In this document: positions 1 to 8,094 of the stretch, one piece after another
Position numbering within the stretch: position 1 is the first letter of the stretch
Layout of the letters: every line of letters starts with the position of its first letter
NCBI RefSeq assembly: GCF_000755245.1
Contig: NZ_BBMP01000026.1
Coordinates: forward strand, 1 to 64,000
Source of the DNA: Halococcus sediminicola
GTDB lineage: Archaea > Halobacteriota > Halobacteria > Halobacteriales > Halococcaceae
Direction: 5' to 3'
Length of the DNA: 64,000 nucleotides
Translations under genes and position numbers: made by a program
Notes under the pieces: model-generated
Told to the model about the DNA's origin: nothing
What the model saw: the letters and a program-made list of their open reading frames with translations, nothing else
Database searches by the model: none

Positions 1-64
1 GGTTTTGCTGTCGGGCGATGGCCAGTAGTGCGACATTCGGGACGTCGAGGGCTACCGCGAGCGG

Positions 65-634
65 ATGACCGACAACCAGGCCAAGGGCATGCTCGGCATC
101 TGGTCGCTGACGCCTGGACAAGTGGTGGAGGCGAACAAATCGCCGCTGCCACCCGAATCCGGACGGTGGCTCATGGATGACGGCACTCAACAAGTGGCCC
201 TCGAAAGCGATGGCGACAGGGAAGTGTACGAGGGCGACCGTGTCTCACTCGACGAGAGTGGCGACGGCTACAGCCTTCGAATTGGCGGCGACGAGCAGCA
301 CCTCGACGAAGACGAGTTGCGCGAGGAACTGTTGAACATGGTCGAATACGTTCCCAGTATGGACGACATCGTCGACTCGATGGAGCGCTTCGAGGAAGCC
401 AGAGAGGGTGGTACTGGCGCGATAGCGATGGAGCGCGCTGCCACCATCGCAATCGACGGCGTCGAAATCAGTGTGTCGAACGACCGGATGTGGGACGAGG
501 CGACCTATCAGGCCGCCATGACGCCCATTACCCTGTTCCAGGACGTCTACGAACATCGTCCGGACCAACACGACGACCTCGAAGAGTTGTACGGTACCGA
601 TGTCGTCGAGCGGGCGACGAACGTCGGAGCGTAA
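65..634 (+). CDS. Conserved hypothetical acidic protein
   Basis: A 189-residue, Asp/Glu-rich soluble protein with no signal peptide or membrane segment and no domain I recognise. The middle (about residues 50-80) is rich in short Asp/Gly turns and could be a small beta domain; residues 85-115 look helical. The ATG at 65 is the first start after a stop in the same frame at 26-28, yet the bases between that stop and the ATG (reading roughly DIRDVEGYRER) also look like haloarchaeal coding sequence, so the true N-terminus may be lost or disrupted. It lies 45 bp upstream of the AIR-synthase-like gene and could be co-transcribed with it. Function unknown. Confidence 0.6.
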   Translation: MTDNQAKGMLGIWSLTPGQVVEANKSPLPPESGRWLMDDGTQQVALESDGDREVYEGDRVSLDESGDGYSLRIGGDEQHLDEDELREELLNMVEYVPSMDDIVDSMERFEEAREGGTGAIAMERAATIAIDGVEISVSNDRMWDEATYQAAMTPITLFQDVYEHRPDQHDDLEELYGTDVVERATNVGA

Positions 635-679
635 TCCGAATCCGAACACCGTTTTTATCGCCGCGCGAGTATCGCCGCC

Positions 680-1684
680 ATGCCGAACTACGGCAAGGTC
701 GACGGAACCTTCTTCGACGAGCACATCTACCCACATCTCGGCGCGGAACGCGAAGAAATTCGAGTCGGCCCACAGCACGGCGTCGATTTCGGGGTCGTCG
801 ACATCGGCGAGCGCTCGCTGGTCGTGGCGACCGACCCGATCTCGATCCTGCCGGAACTCGGTTTCGAGCGTGCCGCCCGCTTCGCCTTCGACGTCGTCTG
901 TGCTGACGTCGCGGTCTCGGGACTTCCACCGGCGTATCTCTCGCTCGACTTCACGCTCCCGCCGGCGATGACGGACGCGGAGTTCGCCACGCTCTGGCGG
1001 GCCATCGACCGCGAAGCGAGCGAGTTGGGCGCGAGCATCGTCGCGGGTCACACCGCCCGCTACGAGGGCTGTTCGTACCCGTGGATCGGCGGCGCGACGG
1101 TGCTGGGCGTCGGTAGCGCGGACGAAATCGTTCGCCCGGACGGCGCGCGACCCGGTGATTCACTCGTTCTGACGACCGGGCCGGCCGTCGAGGCGGTCGG
1201 ATTGTTGACGACGCTGTTCGGCGACGAGATGGACCTCCCAGAAGAGACGATCGAGACGGCCCGCGAGCGCCTCGACGACGCGCGGGCCGTGTACGATGCG
1301 CTCGCGGCCGTGGCCGCCGGCCCGGTGACGGCGATGCACGACGTGACCGAGGGTGGCCTGCGGGGCGCGCTCTGTGAGATAGCCGCGAGCACGGGTGTGC
1401 GCTTCGATATCGAGCGCGAGCGCGTGCCGATGCGCCCCAGCGTCGAACCCGTCTGTGAGTACCTCGACATCGATCCGTGGGCGGCGACCAGCGCCGGTTC
1501 GCTCCTGCTCGCGGTCGATTCTGCGGGGGTCGACCCCGTTCTCGATGCGCTCGCCGACCGCGACACGACCGCCGCCGTCGTCGGGGAGGTTTCGGCGGGG
1601 AGCGGGGCGTACGTCGACGGCGAGCGGATCGAGCCGCCCCCGGCCGACCCGTCGTGGGACGTCTATGCCGAGTACACCGAGTGA
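680..1684 (+). CDS. AIR synthase (PurM/HypE-like) family protein
   Basis: 334 residues with the two-domain PurM-like fold shared by PurM, HypE, ThiL and SelD, which bind ATP and activate an oxygen or carboxamide. Family marks visible are an N-terminal nucleotide-binding half with DFGVVDIG and the VAGHTARYEG stretch, and the C-terminal motif MHDVTEGGLRGAL typical of HypE/PurM relatives. It lacks the C-terminal Cys tail that HypE uses as carbamoyl acceptor, and no hydrogenase genes are nearby, so it is not a true HypE; the substrate is unknown. Haloarchaea commonly carry such an orphan family member. The ATG at 680 follows an AT-rich stretch (tttttatcg near 651-660) that may be its promoter. 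Confidence 0.85.
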   Translation: MPNYGKVDGTFFDEHIYPHLGAEREEIRVGPQHGVDFGVVDIGERSLVVATDPISILPELGFERAARFAFDVVCADVAVSGLPPAYLSLDFTLPPAMTDAEFATLWRAIDREASELGASIVAGHTARYEGCSYPWIGGATVLGVGSADEIVRPDGARPGDSLVLTTGPAVEAVGLLTTLFGDEMDLPEETIETARERLDDARAVYDALAAVAAGPVTAMHDVTEGGLRGALCEIAASTGVRFDIERERVPMRPSVEPVCEYLDIDPWAATSAGSLLLAVDSAGVDPVLDALADRDTTAAVVGEVSAGSGAYVDGERIEPPPADPSWDVYAEYTE

Positions 1685-1814
1685 ACACCGGTGCTGACGA
1701 ATGCAGGCGACACTACTATGCACTCGTGCTTCGACGGGCAAACGAACGGTGAGCGACTGCGCGGACGAAGAGTGACGGGACGGACGACAGCGACTCACCA
1801 CACAGAATTATCAC

Positions 1815-2855
1815 ATGTCAGACACAGACCTCGAACTCGGCATCGTCGGACTCGGAAAGATCGGCGGTAACCTCGCCAAACAGGCCGTCGAAAAGGACGT
1901 TCGCGTCGTTGGTTTCGATACCCAGGAGAAACCGGAGTTACAGGACAAGGGCGTCGAAGTACACGGCGATAGCGAGTACGATACGCTCGTCGACGAACTC
2001 GACGCGCCGCGGGTGGTGTATCTCTCGCTGCCCGCCGGCCCGCTCGTCGACGAGGAACTCGACGACTTGCTGGACCATCTGGAAGAGGGCGACGTCGTGA
2101 TGGACGGCGGCAACTCATTCTGGCGCGACTCGATCCACCGCGAGGAGCGCGCGTGGGACCAGGGGATCTACTATCTCGATACGGGCACCAGCGGCGGCCC
2201 GCCGCGCGCGAGCGAAGGAGCCTGCTTCATGGTCGGCGGCAAACAGGAAGGCTTCGACATCGCCGAGCCGTACCTCGACCTGCTTTCGGTCGAGGGCGGA
2301 CTCCTCCACACTGGGCCGCCGGGCAGCGGCCACTTCACGAAACTCGTCCACAATGGTATCGAGTTCGGCATGCTTCAGTCGATCGCCGAGGGTGTCGAAC
2401 TCCTCGAAGCGGGCCAGTTCGACCTCGATATGGCCGACGTCTTCCACAACTGGTCGAACGGCGCGGTCATCGAGAGCTGGCTCGTCGAACTGATGGAGAA
2501 GGGCCTTCGCCACGAGGACCAGCAGGAGGACGCGCCGGATTTTGACGACATCCCAAACTACATCGAGGACACCGGCGAGGTCAACTGGCTCGTGAGCGAG
2601 GCGTACAAGGGCGAAACGCCCATCCCCGTCATCAGCCAGTCGGTCACCGAACTGTTCAAATCCCGTGGCAACCAACGCCACGCCTACAAGGCCATCGCGC
2701 TGATGCGCCACGGCTTCGGCGAGCATCCCTTCGGCGAGGACGAGGCCATCAGGAGCGAACGCCTGCACGGGCGGGTCGACAACGAGGCGCGCCACGACCT
2801 CCGCGACGAGGGCGACGTCGATCCTGTGGGGCCGCTCGCCGACGAGGAGGAATGA
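1815..2855 (+). CDS. gnd: 6-phosphogluconate dehydrogenase, NAD-type, decarboxylating
   Basis: 346 residues. Converts 6-phosphogluconate to ribulose 5-phosphate and CO2, the last oxidative step of the pentose phosphate pathway. Visible features are the Rossmann motif GIVGLGKIGGNLA at residues 8-20, the substrate motif DTGTSGGPPRA near 120, and HNGIEFGMLQ with its conserved Lys/Asn just upstream. It belongs to the shorter YqeC/GndA type rather than the 470-residue NADP enzyme. Family knowledge: haloarchaeal GndA works in an oxidative pentose phosphate pathway in Haloferax. Only 3 bp separate it from the ribose-5-phosphate isomerase gene, so the pair form an operon making pentose phosphates. 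Confidence 0.93.
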   Translation: MSDTDLELGIVGLGKIGGNLAKQAVEKDVRVVGFDTQEKPELQDKGVEVHGDSEYDTLVDELDAPRVVYLSLPAGPLVDEELDDLLDHLEEGDVVMDGGNSFWRDSIHREERAWDQGIYYLDTGTSGGPPRASEGACFMVGGKQEGFDIAEPYLDLLSVEGGLLHTGPPGSGHFTKLVHNGIEFGMLQSIAEGVELLEAGQFDLDMADVFHNWSNGAVIESWLVELMEKGLRHEDQQEDAPDFDDIPNYIEDTGEVNWLVSEAYKGETPIPVISQSVTELFKSRGNQRHAYKAIALMRHGFGEHPFGEDEAIRSERLHGRVDNEARHDLRDEGDVDPVGPLADEEE

Positions 2856-2858
2856 ACT

Positions 2859-3728
2859 ATGGCAAAGGAATTCACCGACGACGAGAACGACATTCACGTT
2901 TGGGCTGAAACCGAGGACGAGGTAGTCGAAAACGCCCACGAGGAACTCGACGCCGCGGGCGTCGAAATGGACGAATCGGCAATCCGTGAGCAGATAGCGG
3001 TAATTCCGTCGCCACGGCGCATCAAGAGCGGGACGGACGGCGTCTTCGACGAGCGCCGGCGGCGAGGTGGCGAGCGCACAGCACAAGAGGTCGTCGAGAG
3101 CGGGATGGACGTCGGACTCGGCACCGGCAGCACGACCGCGTGGGCAGTCGCCGAGATCGGTCGCCTGCTCCGTGCGGGCGAACTGGAGGACGTCCGTGGC
3201 GTCGCCACGTCGCTCCAGAGCCACGAACTCGCCAAAGAAGTCGGCATCCCGCTCGTCAACCTCGACGAAGTGACCGAACTCGACGTGACGATCGACGGCG
3301 CGGACCAGTATTCCGAGGAGGAGCCAACGGTGATCAAGGGTGGCGGCGGCGCGCACGCCCGCGAGAAGATCATCGACGCGATGGCGGATCGCCTAGTTAT
3401 CGCCACCGACGAGGAGAAGGCCACCGATCCGCTCGACTATCCCGTACCAGTAGAAGTGATGCCCGACGCGCGCGAAGTCGTCGCCGAGGACCTTCGAGCG
3501 GTGGGTGGTGACCCCGAACTCCGGATGGCCGAGCGCAAGGACGGGCCCCTGTTCACCGCGAACGGCAACCTCGTCATCGACTGCGACTTCGGCGGGCTCG
3601 ACGATACTGCAGGTACGGCCCGCGACATCGAGAAGATCCCCGGTGTGCTCGAACACGGCATCTTCCTCGACATGGTCGACGACGTCTATCTCGGAACCAG
3701 CGAGGACGTCGAGACGGTCTCGTTCTGA
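2859..3728 (+). CDS. rpiA: Ribose-5-phosphate isomerase A with N-terminal DUF1059-like extension
   Basis: 289 residues; interconverts ribulose 5-phosphate and ribose 5-phosphate. Residues about 60-289 are a complete RpiA: GLGTGSTTAWAV, the TIDGADQ catalytic loop, KGGGGAHAREK and the C-terminal GTARDIEKIPGVLEHGIF. The first 50 residues (from MAKEF) are extra and resemble the small DUF1059 family by the ETEDEVVENAHEEL pattern, but lack the Cys residues usual in that family. No ATG, GTG or TTG in frame exists at the expected RpiA start: the codon there is ATC (IKSGTDG) and the only nearby ATG is at residue 37 inside the extension. The fusion is therefore real at DNA level. It follows gnd by 3 bp in the same operon. 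Confidence 0.92.
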   Translation: MAKEFTDDENDIHVWAETEDEVVENAHEELDAAGVEMDESAIREQIAVIPSPRRIKSGTDGVFDERRRRGGERTAQEVVESGMDVGLGTGSTTAWAVAEIGRLLRAGELEDVRGVATSLQSHELAKEVGIPLVNLDEVTELDVTIDGADQYSEEEPTVIKGGGGAHAREKIIDAMADRLVIATDEEKATDPLDYPVPVEVMPDAREVVAEDLRAVGGDPELRMAERKDGPLFTANGNLVIDCDFGGLDDTAGTARDIEKIPGVLEHGIFLDMVDDVYLGTSEDVETVSF

Positions 3729-3729
3729 G

Positions 3730-4596
3730 CTAAACCGTCGTCACCCTGTTTTCGAGTCGACCGACGTTTTCGATCCCGATAGCGATCTCGTCGCCCTCCG
3801 CGAGCGTGAATTCCTCGGGAACCAGCGACGTGCCCGTGAGCAGGACGGCGAGTTCGGGCGTCTCGTTGTGGCGATTCAGATACGAGACCAGCTCCTCGGG
3901 CGAGCGCACGAGATTGGACGTCGAGGTGCTGTCGTCGAACATCGTTTCGCCGTCGCGTTCGATTCGCATCGAGAGTTCCACGTTCTGGGGATCGCCGACG
4001 GTTGCGGGCGAGGCGATCGCGGGCCCGATGGCACAGCAGCGGTCGTAAATCTTGGCCTGCGGGAGATACAGTGGATTATCACCCTCGATCGAGCGGCTGC
4101 TCATGTCGTTGCCGACGGTGTAGCCGACGATATCGCCGCGGTGGACGACGACGGCGAGTTCGGGTTCGGGCACGTCCCAGTCGGAATCGCCGCGGATTCC
4201 CACTTTCTCGCCCGGTCCCACCGTCCGGGATGCGGTGGCTTTGAAGAATATTTCGGGGCGGTCGCCCTCGAAGACGCCCTGATAGATCTCACCGCGGCCG
4301 CTCTCCTCCTCGCGGGCGTCGCTGCTGACCTGATAGGTGACGCCGGCGGCCCACACCTCGTCGGGGACGGCTGGCATCGCCGCGCGCGCGACGACCGATT
4401 CGGCGTCAAGCAGCGGCGCGTCGGCGGTCAGCCCCTCCACGACGCCGTCGATGCCCGTCCCGAGCACGTCGGCGACGTTCGCCAGCGCGGCGAACGAGTC
4501 GAGACCCTCGCGGGCGGCCGTGAGGTCGTAGGCTTTCTCGCCGTCGCGGGCGACGAGTCGCGCCGTGCCGTCCTCGATCGTGCGATAGTAGCGCAT
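3730..4596 (-). CDS. FAH-family 2-keto-3-deoxy-pentonate dehydratase
   Basis: 288 residues from the ATG at 4596; a GTG at 4620 would add eight residues that look unconserved. It has the fumarylacetoacetate hydrolase fold with its metal ligands in DVPEPELAVVV and GNDMSSR, and the motif VTYQVSSDAREEES. Members with this motif include archaeal 2-keto-3-deoxy-D-arabinonate/xylonate dehydratase, which makes alpha-ketoglutarate semialdehyde. The adjacent divergent gene encodes a dehydrogenase for exactly that product, which supports this reading over a generic FAH hydrolase. It faces the rpiA operon tail to tail, with one base between the stops. The substrate (arabinonate or xylonate derivative) cannot be told from sequence. 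Confidence 0.82.
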   Translation of the reverse strand: MRYYRTIEDGTARLVARDGEKAYDLTAAREGLDSFAALANVADVLGTGIDGVVEGLTADAPLLDAESVVARAAMPAVPDEVWAAGVTYQVSSDAREEESGRGEIYQGVFEGDRPEIFFKATASRTVGPGEKVGIRGDSDWDVPEPELAVVVHRGDIVGYTVGNDMSSRSIEGDNPLYLPQAKIYDRCCAIGPAIASPATVGDPQNVELSMRIERDGETMFDDSTSTSNLVRSPEELVSYLNRHNETPELAVLLTGTSLVPEEFTLAEGDEIAIGIENVGRLENRVTTV

Positions 4597-4691
4597 ACCG
4601 GACGAACGTGGGCCGCGCACAAAGTCCCACGGGGTGGGCTTGCCATCGAAGCCGAAAGAAGGGTATGTCCCGACCTCGTATCAGACTGGCG

Positions 4692-6155
4692 ATGGCAGAT
4701 ACTTACCAGAACTACGTCGACGGCGAGTGGCGTGCGAGCGAGACGGGGGAGACCTTCGAGGTGCTCAATCCGTCGGACACGACCCAGGTCGTCGCCGAGG
4801 TCCAGCAATCGAGCGAGGCCGACGCCAACGGGGCCGTCGAAGCGGCCGCGGCCGCACAGGACGAGTGGGCCGACACGCCCGGTCCCGCACGCGGCAAGTT
4901 CCTCCGCGAGACGGCAAAACGGATGGACCAGCGCCGCGACGAACTCGCCGAGACTTTGGCGAGCGAGGAGGGGAAGACGCTCTCGGAGGCCGCCGGAGAA
5001 GTGGGTCGCGCGGTCAACATCTTCTACTACTTCGCCGAGCGCGCGATGGACTACGCCGGCGAGAGCTACAACCCAAGCGCACAGGGACAGAACCTCTACA
5101 CCGTGCGCGAGCCGATGGGTGTCGCTGGACTCATCACTCCATGGAACTACCCCATCGCGATCCCTGCTTGGAAGATGGCCCCGGCGCTCGCGACGGGCAA
5201 CACGGTGGTCTGTAAGCTCTCGGGCGAGGCTCCGACGGTCTATCTGAAGGTCGTCGAGTGCATGGACGAGGCTGCCGACGCGGCCGGCGTCCCCGACGGC
5301 GTCGTCAACGTCCTCACCGGGAGCGGCGAGGAGGTCGGCCAGCCGATCGTCACCCACGAGGACGTCGATGCGGTCTCCTTTACGGGGAGCCGGCAGGTCG
5401 GCGACATGATCTACGAGCAGGCCACCAACGCGCACAAGCGCGTCCAGACCGAACTCGGCTCGAAGAACCCGACGGTCGTGACCGACAACGCCGACATCGA
5501 GCAAGCGGCCGAAATCGTCGGCAGCGGCACGTTCGGGGTCACAGGGCAGGCCTGTACGGCGACCGAGCGCGTGCTCGTCCACGAGTCGGTCGAAGACGAG
5601 TTCGTCGACGCGCTGGTCGACTACGCCGAGGGTGTCGAGATCGGTCACTCCGTCGAGGACCCCGGAATGGGACCGAAGGTCTCCGAGAGCGAACTCGAAA
5701 CCACCCTCGACTACATCGAGACCGCACAGAACGAAGGTGCAACGGTCGAGTACGGTGGCGGCCAGCCCGAGGGTAGCGAGTACGAGGACGGCCACTTCGT
5801 CGAACCAACGGTCGTGACGGGATTGGATTCGGACGCGACCGTGATGCAGGAAGAGGTTTTCGGCCCGTTTGCCGGCGTCATGACCTTCTCCGATCTGGAC
5901 GAAGCCATCGAACTCGCAAACGACGTCGAGTACGGGCTTTCGGCGGGGATCGTCACCGACGACCACTCGGAGGCAAACCGATTCGTCGACGAGGTCGACT
6001 TCGGCATCGTGAAGGTCAACGAGGCCACCACAGGATTGGAACTCCACGTGCCCTTCGGCGGGATGAACGCCTCGTCGAGCGAGACCTACCGCGAGCAGGG
6101 CGAGGAGGGGATGGACTACTTCACCATCATCAAGACCGTCTACGACAGCTACTGA
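4692..6155 (+). CDS. Aldehyde dehydrogenase, likely alpha-ketoglutarate semialdehyde dehydrogenase
   Basis: 487 residues from the ATG at 4692 (MADTYQNYVDGEW); an upstream in-frame start at 4608 would overlap the divergent promoter. NAD(P)-dependent aldehyde dehydrogenase fold with PWNYP near residue 150, FTGSRQVG, the general base Glu in QTELGSKNP, the nucleophile Cys in TGQACTATERV and EEVFGPFAG near 400. The C-terminal NEATTGLELHVPFGGMNAS is typical of ketoglutarate semialdehyde dehydrogenases of Weimberg-type pathways. It is divergent from the keto-deoxy-pentonate dehydratase gene with a 95-bp shared promoter region, so the two enzymes probably turn a pentose acid into alpha-ketoglutarate. 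Succinate semialdehyde is an alternative substrate. Confidence 0.88.
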   Translation: MADTYQNYVDGEWRASETGETFEVLNPSDTTQVVAEVQQSSEADANGAVEAAAAAQDEWADTPGPARGKFLRETAKRMDQRRDELAETLASEEGKTLSEAAGEVGRAVNIFYYFAERAMDYAGESYNPSAQGQNLYTVREPMGVAGLITPWNYPIAIPAWKMAPALATGNTVVCKLSGEAPTVYLKVVECMDEAADAAGVPDGVVNVLTGSGEEVGQPIVTHEDVDAVSFTGSRQVGDMIYEQATNAHKRVQTELGSKNPTVVTDNADIEQAAEIVGSGTFGVTGQACTATERVLVHESVEDEFVDALVDYAEGVEIGHSVEDPGMGPKVSESELETTLDYIETAQNEGATVEYGGGQPEGSEYEDGHFVEPTVVTGLDSDATVMQEEVFGPFAGVMTFSDLDEAIELANDVEYGLSAGIVTDDHSEANRFVDEVDFGIVKVNEATTGLELHVPFGGMNASSSETYREQGEEGMDYFTIIKTVYDSY

Positions 6156-6229
6156 ATCGGCGACGTTCCTCTCTCCGCTCTCGACTGAACCTCCACGGCT
6201 CACGCTTCTTTCCGTATCGTTCGCAGAAA

Positions 6230-6304
6230 TGGGCGCTGCAGGATTTGAACCCGCGACAGCTTGGTCCGAAGCCAAGTACTCTGTCCAAACTGAGCTAAGC
6301 GCCC
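6230..6304 (-). tRNA. tRNA-Arg, anticodon TCG
   Basis: A 75-nt cloverleaf read on the minus strand. The acceptor GGGCGCT at 6304-6298 pairs with AGCGCCC at 6237-6231, followed by discriminator A at 6230; CCA is not encoded. The anticodon stem CTTGG/CCAAG encloses the 7-base loop CTTCGGA, giving anticodon UCG (reads CGA). The T arm contains the GGTTCAAAT core. An AT-rich box (gatttaact on the minus strand, near 6333) lies about 25 bp upstream of the 5' end and is a plausible TATA element. No intron is visible. Confidence 0.95.
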
Positions 6305-6391
6305 GTAGCCACCGATTACGCCGAGTCGCAGTTAAATCCCCCGATCGGCGCGTTTCGCGCCCTTTATCCGCTCACCGGCGGGAGGATGGTC

Positions 6392-7231
6392 ATGTCCGGC
6401 GAGCGTGCTCGCGGCCTGCTCGAGCTCACGAGACCCGTCAACGCCGTCGCCGCGGGGATGCTCACGTTCATCGGTGCGTTCGTCGCCGGCGGTCTCGATA
6501 TGTGGGTGGCGGTCGGCGCGGCCGTCGGCGCGACCGTGCTCGCCACCGCCGCGGGCAACGCGATGAACGACTACTTCGACCGCGAGATAGACGGCATCAA
6601 CCAGCCCGATCGCCCGATTCCCCGCGGTGCGGTCGCGCCCCGGACGGCGCTCGGGTTCAGTGGGCTGCTGTTCGCCGGCGCGGTCGTGTTCGCGCTCGCT
6701 CTTCCTGTGCCTGCTATCGCCATCGCCGTCGTCAACCTCCTCGCGCTCGTTGCCTACACGGAACTGTTCAAGGGACTACCCGGCGTCGGCAACGCGGTCG
6801 TCGGCTATCTCGGCGGTAGCACGTTCCTGTTCGGCGCGGCGGCCGTCGGGCGGATCACCGCGGCGGTCGTCGTGCTGTTCGCGCTCGCGGCGCTCTCGAC
6901 GGTCGCCCGCGAGATCGTCAAGGACGTCGAGGACGTCGCGGGCGACCGTCGCGAGGGGTTGAACACCCTCCCCATCGCCATCGGCGAGCGCCCGGCGCTC
7001 TGGCTCGCCGCCGGCCTGCTCGCGGTCGCGCTGCTCGCCAGCCCGCTTCCCTACCTCCAAGAGACGTTCGGCTGGCCGTATCTCGCCGTCGTCGCGGTCG
7101 CCGACCTCGTGATGGCCGTCGCCGCCGTCGAGAGCTTTTCCGACCCGACCGCGGGTCAGGAACACCTGAGCTACGCGATGTTCCTCGCCGGCGGCGCGTT
7201 CGTCGTCGGCCGGCTCGCGGTCGCCGTGTAG
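6392..7231 (+). CDS. UbiA-family digeranylgeranylglyceryl phosphate synthase
   Basis: 279 residues, about eight or nine membrane segments. Adds the second geranylgeranyl chain to geranylgeranylglyceryl phosphate in archaeal ether-lipid synthesis. Both prenyltransferase Asp motifs are present: NAMNDYFDREID near residue 60 and DVEDVAGDRREG near 190. An ATG at 6386 is also in frame, but a strong GGAGG at 6381-6385 directly abuts it and sits 6 bp before the ATG at 6392, so the latter start is chosen. Other UbiA enzymes (heme O or menaquinone synthesis) share the motifs, but the spacing and NQPDRPIP stretch fit the lipid enzyme best. Confidence 0.88.
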   Translation: MSGERARGLLELTRPVNAVAAGMLTFIGAFVAGGLDMWVAVGAAVGATVLATAAGNAMNDYFDREIDGINQPDRPIPRGAVAPRTALGFSGLLFAGAVVFALALPVPAIAIAVVNLLALVAYTELFKGLPGVGNAVVGYLGGSTFLFGAAAVGRITAAVVVLFALAALSTVAREIVKDVEDVAGDRREGLNTLPIAIGERPALWLAAGLLAVALLASPLPYLQETFGWPYLAVVAVADLVMAVAAVESFSDPTAGQEHLSYAMFLAGGAFVVGRLAVAV

Positions 7232-7268
7232 GCGGTGTTCTTTTCATCGCTGCCGACGTACTTCGGTC

Positions 7269-7676
7269 ATGCCAGTCACTGACGACGACGAGCTTCGTGA
7301 AATCCTCGACGGCGAGACGGTGGCCGTGGTGGGCTGCTCGTCGACGCCGGGCAAGGACGCCCACGAGATCCCGCAGTACCTCCGTGAGCACGGCTACGAC
7401 GTGATTCCGGTCAATCCGTACGCCGACGAAATCCTCGACCGGCAAGCGTACGACTCGCTCGCGGACGTCGAGGAGGACGTCGACATCGTGGACGTGTTCC
7501 GGCCGAGCGACGAAGTGAGTGGAATCGTCGATGCGGCGCTCGACCGCGAGGACTCCCCGGTGATCTGGACGCAACTCGGCATCCGCGACGGTGACGCCAC
7601 CGACCGCGCCGAGGCGGACGGTCATCGGGTTGTCGAGGACCGCTGTATGAAGGTCGAACACCAGCGCCTCTGCTGA
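7269..7676 (+). CDS. CoA-binding domain protein (YccU/CoA_binding_2 type)
   Basis: 135 residues forming a single Rossmann-like CoA-binding domain. Family marks are VAVVGCSSTPGKDAHEIP at residues about 18-35, the strand-turn VIPVNPYADEIL, DIVDVFRPSDEVSGIV and the C-terminal VVEDRCMKVEHQRL with its conserved Cys and His. These stand-alone domains bind CoA or related nucleotides in bacterial homologues; the physiological role is unknown. It follows the UbiA gene by 37 bp on the same strand. Confidence 0.88.
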   Translation: MPVTDDDELREILDGETVAVVGCSSTPGKDAHEIPQYLREHGYDVIPVNPYADEILDRQAYDSLADVEEDVDIVDVFRPSDEVSGIVDAALDREDSPVIWTQLGIRDGDATDRAEADGHRVVEDRCMKVEHQRLC

Positions 7677-7693
7677 TCGGGTGTGTCCGGGCG

Positions 7694-8011
7694 CTACTCG
7701 CCCGGCGAGGCCGTCCCGTCCGTTCCGTCGGCCGGCGGTTCGGCGTCGGCGATGTCGGTGGGCTCGGCCTCCTCGATGGCCGCCTCCGCGAGTAGCGAGT
7801 CGACGTCGATGTCCTGTTCGCGCGCCAGTGCGTCGAGGACCGCGCGCTGGTCGTCGAGGTCGCGCTCGATGCGGTCGACCTTCCGGCTCGTGGTCTCGAC
7901 GTGGGCTTTGACGTCGTTGACCTGCGAGCGAAGTTCGTCGACCTTCTGGTAGAGCGTTTCGGCCATGTCGGCCACCCGCTGGAGCTTTTTCGCCGTGTTG
8001 CCGAGTCCCAT
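7694..8011 (-). CDS. Small coiled-coil protein (DUF5798-like)
   Basis: 105 residues. Residues 1-75 form a near-continuous amphipathic helix with heptads (KKLQRVADMAETLYQKVDEL and onward), predicting a coiled coil; the last 30 residues are acidic and disordered (Ala/Asp/Glu/Pro). No membrane segment. I match it from memory to a conserved haloarchaeal family of unknown function (DUF5798). It is convergent with the CoA-binding gene, 17 bp from its stop. Confidence 0.75.
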   Translation of the reverse strand: MGLGNTAKKLQRVADMAETLYQKVDELRSQVNDVKAHVETTSRKVDRIERDLDDQRAVLDALAREQDIDVDSLLAEAAIEEAEPTDIADAEPPADGTDGTASPGE

Positions 8012-8094
8012 GTTCGTGACTGCGCGCGGAGCTACGTGGCTTTTGTGTTCCGCCCGAACGGGGCGATTAAGACGCCGCCGGCCGAGGTGGAGCT

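Noticed and set aside
680-1684. HypE or SelD identity for the AIR-synthase-like protein
   Set aside because: No C-terminal Cys tail as in HypE, no catalytic Cys/Sec of SelD near the N-terminus and no hydrogenase or selenium genes in the window.
3730-4620. GTG start at 4620 for the FAH-family protein
   Set aside because: The eight added residues are not like the family and the ATG at 4596 begins with the conserved RYYRTIEDG.
3505-5247. 580-codon plus-strand frame across rpiA, the FAH gene and the dehydrogenase
   Set aside because: It overlaps three solid genes in other frames and contains no recognisable motif; the Ser/Arg/Thr-rich parts are shadow.
6230-6304. tRNA-Arg as a mobile-element attachment site
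   Set aside because: No duplicate of the tRNA 3' end, integrase or phage gene was found within the window.
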